Source of the DNA: Xenoacremonium recifei
Taxonomy: Eukaryota > Ascomycota > Sordariomycetes > Hypocreales > Nectriaceae
Direction: 5' to 3'
Assembly: GCA_012184525.1 (NCBI GenBank)
Contig: WOFQ01000037.1
Coordinates: forward strand, 124,001-188,000
DNA length: 64,000 nt
Shown: positions 57,844 through 64,000 of the stretch, piece after piece
How positions within the stretch are numbered: the first letter of the stretch is position 1
Layout: the number at the start of each line of letters is the position of its first letter
Notes under the pieces: generated by a model
Told to the model about the DNA's origin: nothing
What the model saw: the letters and a program-made list of their open reading frames with translations, nothing else
The model's database searches: none
Program-made: the position numbers and the translations under genes

Positions 57844-58015
57844 GACAAAAACAATTCAGGGGTAAGAACAAATATGTACGTGAATTCAAAGCTTTCGAGC
57901 TACATATATACAGAAAAGTCGAATATGTACGGTTGAATATATGGACAACGAAGAGAACCCTCCCATCTCATCACTCGGAGCTCGTGATTCTGATTCATGA
58001 TTCATAACCATCCCC

Positions 58016-59255
58016 TTAAGCCATGTCTGAGACGATCTCCTCCAGGAAGCCAGAGTTGGAGAACAACTGGCTCATGTCCCAGACCATGACACCGCCAAAG
58101 CTCGAGTACTGCTTGTTGTAGGTGATAGCATCAGCCAGCTGCGTGCCGTCGGTGTATCCCGAACCACCGCCGGTGTTGCCCGGAATGCCCAGCAGGACCT
58201 TGACGTCGGGGTTTTTGGAGACTGTCTTGGCCCAGTTGTCCCAGGTGCCGAAGTCGTAGTTGTTCTGCGTGGTGGAACCCTCGACGAACGAGCTGACGCC
58301 GCAGTAGTTGTTGTAGAACTGGACCATCACGAAGTCGAAGTACACGGCGCCGTCCAGCATGTCGTTGTCCGCCAGGTCAGGGTAGGGGCACTGCGGCGCC
58401 GCGGAGAGGTAGTACTGCTTATCGCCGGCAGCAGTGGCAGCGTCCATGAGCGAGCGTAGCTGTTCGCCGAAGGGCGCCATGTTGGTCACGGTGCTCTCAA
58501 AGTCGAAGTCGAAGCCGTCAACTACAGCGGTGCCGAAGGGGCGGTCGACAGTTGAGCCGGACTGGACGGGGCCGAACATGGCCCAGATTTGGTTGGCGGC
58601 GTCAACAGCGGCATCAGATGAGGAGAAGCCACCCTGCGTGTAGGTGAAGCCACCGAGAGAAAGAGTGATGGTCTTGCCATAGGTCTGCTGGCAGGTCGTG
58701 ATGTCCTCCCTGGTTGTTGTTAGTGAGTTTCTCAGATATAGGAGCTCAGGGATCATACTCGACTTGGGGGCAATCGAGCAGCTGGGTGTCATCGCTGAAG
58801 GTCGTGCAATTGTTGCCGGCATTGGCGATGTTCAGAGTTACCGGGTTGTAGAGGGCATCCAGAAAGGCAATGGGGATGATCTACAAGAGAGAAACGTTAG
58901 TATAAAACCAAACAATGACTTTGTTCGAATAATTTGAGGCTACGAACATCAATGTCAGAAGCTGCATATGCTGTTAGTTAAGGCTCTCATCTGAATTAAG
59001 TGTTGCGCAACTCACTCGAGCAGTAGTACGAGAGACGCTCCTGGACATATGGCCCGCTGCTCTGGCCATAGGAGTTCTGGCCTGTATCACATCAAGTCAG
59101 CTTGCAGCCTCATCCAATTTGACTCAGAATTTCAAAAACATACCCCAGTAGACAGCTAGGTTGGAGCTCGAAGACGAGTCGAAGCCGGCTCGTGCCGAGG
59201 GGAGGAATGCGAGCCCGCTCGCAACCGCCGCTAGGAGGGAAGCTGAGATAGCCAT
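58016..59255 (-). CDS. Secreted class III chitinase, GH18
   Basis: Five exons, four introns, including one exon of only 23 nt (encoding AASDID). The start MAISASLLAAVASGLAFLPS is a signal peptide, probably cleaved after ARA. Then NLAVYWGQNSYGQ (family start, split by an intron), ITLSLGGFTYT (SxGG), the catalytic motif DGFDFDFE (DxxDxDxE, last Glu the acid), YLSAAPQCPYPD, FVMVQFYNNYCG, and GVMVWDMSQL. This is the plant/fungal class III (ChiA/Cts1-like) GH18 pattern. It cleaves beta-1,4-GlcNAc links of chitin outside the cell. No chitin-binding module or GPI signal is seen in the C-terminus. A TATA box lies upstream. Confidence 0.92.
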
Positions 59256-61268
59256 AATTAAAGACTGCTGGTGGGTTAGTGAGAAGTGAAGGAGTGAAGG
59301 AAAGGTGATTTAGGGATGTCGATGAAGAGAAGAAAGGCTACAGGCACTGGACGTGTCGCGAGCTTTATATGAAAGGCATTCAACCTTGCAGCATACCAGT
59401 CGAGGGCCGGGCCTCAACCATGGTTTCATTCCAAGACAGAATGCCATGGTCACAGACTCACAACCTGTACCCCCTCCAAGTATGGACGTTACTTCACACC
59501 CGCAGTGAGTAGCATCTCGACACCAACCACAACGTTGAGTCCCAGAGGGCCTTGGTGGTACCGCTACGTTGGGGCTGGGGTCGCCCGGGCCGGCATGCTC
59601 CCTTTGGCAAGGCTTCAAGGCAAGTCATCCATGCCCCTTGTTCAAGATGGCGAGATCCAGGGACCGGCGATGTTGGAGAGTGTGGAGATGGTGGCTCAAA
59701 CGGGCCGTGGTAACAGGGATAGTGTTACTAGTTGGGGGCGGCTTCGGGGAATGTAATGATGAGAGGCACTCATCTTGTAACTGTTGGGAGGTATTGGCTT
59801 GGTAATGGTGAGAGGGAGTCAGCAGTTGGTGGTTCAGGCGAGTTTCAATCAATTCACTACACGCAGTATGATAATGGTGATACTCTCTCAAATTTGTCCA
59901 AGCCTGACAGCATATCCAAGATGGAGCAAACGAATTGTAAGAACAAGATCTCATAATTCCTCGATGTGGTAAGCTGTGGCTATAGAAACGAGGCAAGTAT
60001 TCCCTCCGCAACAAAGCCGAACTCCAATCTCCTATCAGATTGTAACGTGGGAAGAGCGACATCAGGCTTCCCGATCCCGATAAGATCGCCAGAGCCGCTG
60101 GCGCCGGTGCTTCTACATCCGCGGCATTCCCCTGGATCTTGCGAGCTTCCTAGTTGGGACGGCTGCCACTATGGGGAGGAGATGCTGATTGGTGTTCTGG
60201 CGACTCAACTGAAGATGGGACGAATGCAGGAACGTGAAGATCGTCGCTGCTCGTGTGCCTTGTGACTAGGTCAAGGATGTTGGGAGTGTCTGATTACTCT
60301 GCATAATCAATTGTCGGCCCAGGGCTGAACCGGGTCACTATTTGACAGAAGGATTCTAGCCGCTGCTGGGATTGCGCAGTTGTCCGTGCTCGTTGATGGC
60401 CTTTAAGTGGGACTTCTCAGTTATAGCATCGCCTTGTCGCGATGTTGCTGTTGGTTCTCGATTGTTAATTCTGACGATGGCTTCATTTCGCAACAACGCG
60501 TTTCAACCAAGACTCAAGCTCTAAACAGTTTCAGTTCGTTCAAAGCCTCCCATCTAAAACCGTTTCATCTCTACAACCAGAGTCCTTCATATCCTCCCCC
60601 ATGTCTCCCCATGATCCCACTTCCGTTTCAGGCCATCCCTCCGAATTGCCCGATACGTCCAAGCTCACCAAGTTAATTAATAACCATGTTACTCTATCAC
60701 GCCGACGCCTCCCCCCTTCCAGTGCCGATAACCGCAGATGCGCTGCATGTAACGCCTCGGCATATTAATTTACGCGCCCTTCTCCACGCCATTAAGTGAA
60801 AGATAGAGCCTAGAGGGACCTGAAGTGCAGTCAGGGGGCTCCTCAGAGAAGTCAGCCTTATGATCTCCCCACAGCTTGGCGAGGTGTTGGAAGAGACATA
60901 GGCAACGTTACTTTGGTTACTAAAGAGTAGCTTGTGTGTAAAGGCGGCTGAGGCTGAGACTTGATTGATAGCACGGGAAAGTCGGAAGCGATAGACAACA
61001 GATAGAACATCGTAACTCTCACTATCACGATGAGAGAAATGAGTATTCGTAAGCTCTTTAGATCAGAAACATTTCCGCATCACTATTCATGGCCGTATTG
61101 AGAAACGTTACCAGAGCAAGATATTCAGATGCAGAATAGAGCCCGATTCGGCTATGGTCTACACCATCTACCTTGTGGGTTCTTATGTATGCTACCTCAT
61201 CGATGTCATGAGACTCATCTAACCTTCCAGTGAGAATAAGTCATAGCCGGATGTATCGGCCTCTTCTC
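59256..61268. other. Two-kilobase intergenic region
   Basis: Beyond the chitinase promoter I see no gene. Several short frames (for example 59505-59756, 60407-60676) lack domains and splice support. The 3' flank of the APH-like gene is at the right. Confidence 0.5.
59363..59370 (-). promoter_or_regulatory. TATA box of the GH18 chitinase
   Basis: ATATAAAG on the minus strand about 108 bp upstream of the ATG at 59255. Confidence 0.5.
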
Positions 61269-62591
61269 TCAGTTCTCCTGGACCAACTTCACCAGCTCCG
61301 GCTCCAACCTCGCCCAATCTGCGTCAGAATAACCATCCGCTCCGGTATGAATGGCCAAGTCATGCCAGCCCGTTACCGCTTTCACTTCCTCCAATACCTT
61401 TTCACAGACCCCCTTCCTTAATTCTGGATCTATAATCGCACTCACAACGGCGTTCCGGATGTGTGACTTGGCCGCCCAGCGCATGTTCGGGTGGCCTCCT
61501 GACGCCTTGGTCAACTCTGCAAGGTAATGGGCTCGAAGACGGTCATTCTCGTCCAAAGTAAGATCCTCGACGCTGCCAGCTGTGGTTGTCGTCACGGAGA
61601 TAGCGTCGTCCTCGGCCGGTTCCGGTGGGTTGTAGTTGAGCGGATCCCAGTCGGCGGCGATCAAGGCGGGATAGCTGGCCCATCCTAGACTTTCCGGCGC
61701 GGTGTCGTGTCTATCCCAGTTCAAGATACCTGTGATCCGCCCGGAATCGTCGACGAGGATGTCACGAGCGTTAATTGTCGGATGAGAGAAGACAAGGCCG
61801 GTCCCCATTGGCAAGTTGTCCCAAAGAACATCCAGGACTTTGTTCTCGCCCTTGGTATATAATTGCGAACGTTCAACTTCGTCCTTGACAAAATCATTCA
61901 AGCTGTTATAGGGTCCAGCTGCCACCATGCAATACCGGCCGGTAATTCCTGTTTCAGCAGCGTAAATAGGTCCAACAGAAAATTCACCGTTCTCACTCTC
62001 CATTAAACGGCCAAACTTGTCAAAGTTGAAGTTGCGGAACTGGGCCATCATCTGAGCGAGGTCGGTGAGAGTGTTCAAGCGACACTCCTCAAGTCGCGCA
62101 GGATTCCTGCCATAGTCCGTATACCAGGTTTGACCCGCACTTAGCAAAAAGCCAGGAAGATGTTCCCAGCAGATGAACGGAACACCAATCTCATTCTCGG
62201 GCGTAACATCAAAACCGTACACCTTTGGGGCTGGGATCGTAGTATGCTGCTCCAGGAACTTCAAGACAGCTACGTGCGACCGCAAAGCATCGCGTGAGTC
62301 AGGTGTAAGAGTCCCGTTCCAGCCATATCCTGGTAGATAGATCACGAGCTTGATGGAGTCGTCTAGGTTGACCACGTGAGACAGATGGCGATTCGTCTTC
62401 CTCGTTTCAACGACCTCACTGTAGTTGGTGGACTCATGTTTTGCCTCCTGACGGATACGAACCGCTAGCTTGCGAAGGTCACTCGGCTCAATCTCGCAGA
62501 GCCTGTCGAATCGAAGTTTCTCCTCGGCGGTGAAGCGAGCTCGTCTGAGGGCTTTCGTATCAGCCCAATCTCGAGCAACGGAGCCAGACAT
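61269..62591 (-). CDS. APH-fold protein with degenerate catalytic residues (probable pseudokinase)
   Basis: Single exon, 440 residues. The fold of the aminoglycoside phosphotransferase/choline kinase-like family is visible: IPAPKVYGFDV, PFICWEHLPGFLL (hinge, like YILMEYIPG), NFDKFGRL (like FDRIGSL), and the catalytic loop. Where active members have HGDLHPGNILVD, this one reads HPTINARDILVD (270-281): the catalytic Asp is Thr272 and the metal-binding Asn is Asp277. The metal Asp of the IDWE motif is Asn291 (GILNWDRH). Three key positions are changed, so catalysis is doubtful; ligand binding may remain. Fungi hold many such paralogues, mostly of unknown role. TATA box at 62715-62721. Confidence 0.88.
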   Translation of the reverse strand: MSGSVARDWADTKALRRARFTAEEKLRFDRLCEIEPSDLRKLAVRIRQEAKHESTNYSEVVETRKTNRHLSHVVNLDDSIKLVIYLPGYGWNGTLTPDSRDALRSHVAVLKFLEQHTTIPAPKVYGFDVTPENEIGVPFICWEHLPGFLLSAGQTWYTDYGRNPARLEECRLNTLTDLAQMMAQFRNFNFDKFGRLMESENGEFSVGPIYAAETGITGRYCMVAAGPYNSLNDFVKDEVERSQLYTKGENKVLDVLWDNLPMGTGLVFSHPTINARDILVDDSGRITGILNWDRHDTAPESLGWASYPALIAADWDPLNYNPPEPAEDDAISVTTTTAGSVEDLTLDENDRLRAHYLAELTKASGGHPNMRWAAKSHIRNAVVSAIIDPELRKGVCEKVLEEVKAVTGWHDLAIHTGADGYSDADWARLEPELVKLVQEN

Positions 62592-63279
62592 CTTGGCCTG
62601 TAGCTGTTAGCGAACGTTCGCAAAAAACTGCAAGATTTGGTGGCTGCGTGTTTGGTATGTATTCTTATGTCTAAGAGACTGACATGCCGTCAAAACTTGA
62701 GGGATACTCTGGCGCTTTATATTAGACAGCTGAAACAGCTGAGAAATACGCACAGTCCTGGCACCAGTTAGAGACTCCCAGGCGCTTAATCACAGGATCA
62801 CCAGGAATTGAACAACCGTGACTCCAAGATCGGTGAATTGGAAATCCATGGTTCGGGAAGGCGTGATTAAACCTTATGATTCGGGTGTAAGTGATTCAGA
62901 TAAATGCAACTCAAATGTGCGTGATTCAAGTACGGCTCCTAGGTGTGTATGTTGTTCCTAGAACAACTGTCATAGCTGCGCTTGAGAAGGTCTTTTCCAT
63001 TGGTAACCGCCCAATACTATATTCTTAATAAAGGCATGGCTGACATCGGGTCTAAAGCTTAAGGGACGAAGAACAAACGACCCAGAAAGGAGGTAATGCT
63101 TGCATTTGTCTGATCCGGTGTCGTGCTGGGTGACAGTGAGGACTCCAGGCTTGATAGGAGGATGTAGAGCCCCGACAACTATCAAATAGCTACATGATCA
63201 TGATAGAAAAAACGCTGTTATAATCTGCTTCGGTGACTCTACGTTGTCGCTGGGATCGCTATTGAATAGATACGTCGCC
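62592..63279. other. Intergenic region before the edge gene
   Basis: 688 bp with the APH promoter and the probable 3' flank of the partial edge gene; no other gene seen. Confidence 0.5.
62715..62721 (-). promoter_or_regulatory. TATA box of the APH-like gene
   Basis: TATAAAG on the minus strand, about 124 bp upstream of the ATG at 62591. Confidence 0.5.
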
Positions 63280-63801
63280 TTACACAGAGTTTGATCTATT
63301 TTGTCCCTGAGTTGAGGATGCAGTCTTGCCTTCCGACGGCCCCTTGAAATTCCACTCTCCCTTATAATTCCTTGTTCTCCTGGTCGGATTTCCTCCCTGG
63401 TTTGCCTTTCCGCCCTGGTCTGGATTCTTTCCTTGGTCTGGATTCTTTCCTTGGTCTGGATTCTTTCCTTGGTCTGGATTCTTTCCTCGGTCTGGATTCT
63501 TTCCTTGGTTTGCCTTCTTTTCCAGTTTTTCATCTTCCTGTAGCTTTGTCTCCAGGGCCGTTTTCGCTCTCCTTTTCTTGTATCGTGAAAGCGCGTCGAG
63601 TCGTGTCTTCCGGAGCGGTCTTAATCCTGTTCTCCTGTATTGTGAAAGCGCGTCGAGCTGTGTTTTCCAGATTGGTTCGCTCATGGACACAAGGGTATCT
63701 CCAAAATCGTACACCAACTCCTTTTCCATGCAATCAACCTCTTTGATGGTCTTGTCATACTCCTCATCCGAGCCAAACGTCGCGGCCTTGAACACCCTCT
63801 T
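63280..63801 (-). CDS. Partial gene with hexapeptide repeat at the window edge
   Basis: An open frame of about 170 residues, stop at 63280. It has no ATG at its start; a TAG at 63802-63804 fits a splice acceptor, so this is probably the last exon of a gene that continues past the window. Visible: an acidic start (FGSDEEYDKTIKEVDCMEKE), two copies of a KT(Q/R)LDALS(Q/R)Y motif about 20 residues apart, a Lys-rich helix, five GKNPD(Q/R) hexapeptides, and a Gly/Asn/Arg tail. Not recognised. The frame upstream (63805-63987) may be intron or another exon. Confidence 0.45.
   Translation of the reverse strand, partial: KRVFKAATFGSDEEYDKTIKEVDCMEKELVYDFGDTLVSMSEPIWKTQLDALSQYRRTGLRPLRKTRLDALSRYKKRRAKTALETKLQEDEKLEKKANQGKNPDRGKNPDQGKNPDQGKNPDQGKNPDQGGKANQGGNPTRRTRNYKGEWNFKGPSEGKTASSTQGQNRSNSV
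63422..63511. repeat. Tandem repeat, 18 bp x 5
   Basis: Five copies of GGATTCTTTCCTTGGTCT; units 1-3 identical, unit 4 with one change (C), unit 5 with one change (T). On the minus strand it encodes GKNPDQ repeats. The unit length is a multiple of three, so copy-number change keeps the frame. Confidence 0.9.
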
Positions 63802-64000
63802 CTATTCGGCAATGAGCCGGATTGCCTCTTGATGATGACTCTGGACATTCGTGGCAACCATGTAGAAGATGCAGACGTTCGAGGAGCTGTTGGGTAAACT
63901 GCAGACCTGCACCGTGGAGAACATTCTGAACCTCCATAACATGTACGCAGACCTATAAGACTCGATCCTGTTCAGGCGCACCACCATAGTACCTCCTGGC

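Noticed and set aside
63422..63511. CRISPR-like array
   Set aside because: Contiguous 18-bp coding repeats without spacers in a eukaryotic gene.

Overview
The window is nuclear DNA of a filamentous ascomycete, most likely a Sordariomycete (Hypocreales-like; this is inferred from gene content and style, not proven). Evidence: compact genes with short GT-AG introns of about 45-200 bp and CTAAC/CTGAC branch points, a fused NADPH-sulfite reductase beta chain, a Ca2+-binding external NADH dehydrogenase, a QRRRW chitin synthase, a HET-domain protein, a Zn2Cys6 regulator, a Ppo-type oxylipin synthase and a heme-thiolate peroxidase. I saw no transposon, rRNA, tRNA or CRISPR array.

Layout. 0-20.8 kb is mostly housekeeping: an RGG-tailed unknown protein (-), a divergent respiratory pair (ATP synthase subunit f / complex I 21 kDa subunit), GID8 (-) divergent from uridine kinase URK1 (+), an external NADH dehydrogenase with EF-hand (+), NOP53 (-) divergent from the Rab GTPase YPT6 (+), and ribose-5-phosphate isomerase (-) divergent from the IPC-synthase subunit KEI1 (+). 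20.8-31.3 kb holds sulfite reductase beta (+), with a perfect CYS3-type site upstream, and a chitin synthase (-). 31.3-40.3 kb is less conserved: a degenerate AT-rich tandem repeat, an unknown protein with duplicated eight-ligand Cys/His modules, an MFS sugar transporter, a small methyltransferase, an acyl-protein-thioesterase-like hydrolase and an M50B-like membrane protease.

41.9-48.7 kb holds a divergent oxylipin-type pair: an 11-exon fatty-acid dioxygenase/P450 fusion whose P450 half has lost the heme-binding Cys (PpoC-like), and a small heme-thiolate peroxidase without signal peptide. 50.3-52.3 kb is adenylosuccinate synthetase with micro-exons. 52.8-64 kb is accessory: a HET protein with a possible 3' frameshift, an NmrA-like reductase divergent from a Zn2Cys6 regulator across a 344-bp promoter carrying a perfect 12-bp inverted repeat, a secreted GH18 chitinase, an APH-fold protein with replaced catalytic residues (probable pseudokinase), and a partial gene with an 18-bp tandem repeat at the right edge.

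Most promising for follow-up: the inverted repeat in the NmrA/Zn2Cys6 promoter, the dioxygenase/peroxidase pair, the duplicated Cys/His module, and the APH pseudokinase. Exon borders were read by eye from splice consensus and reading phase.
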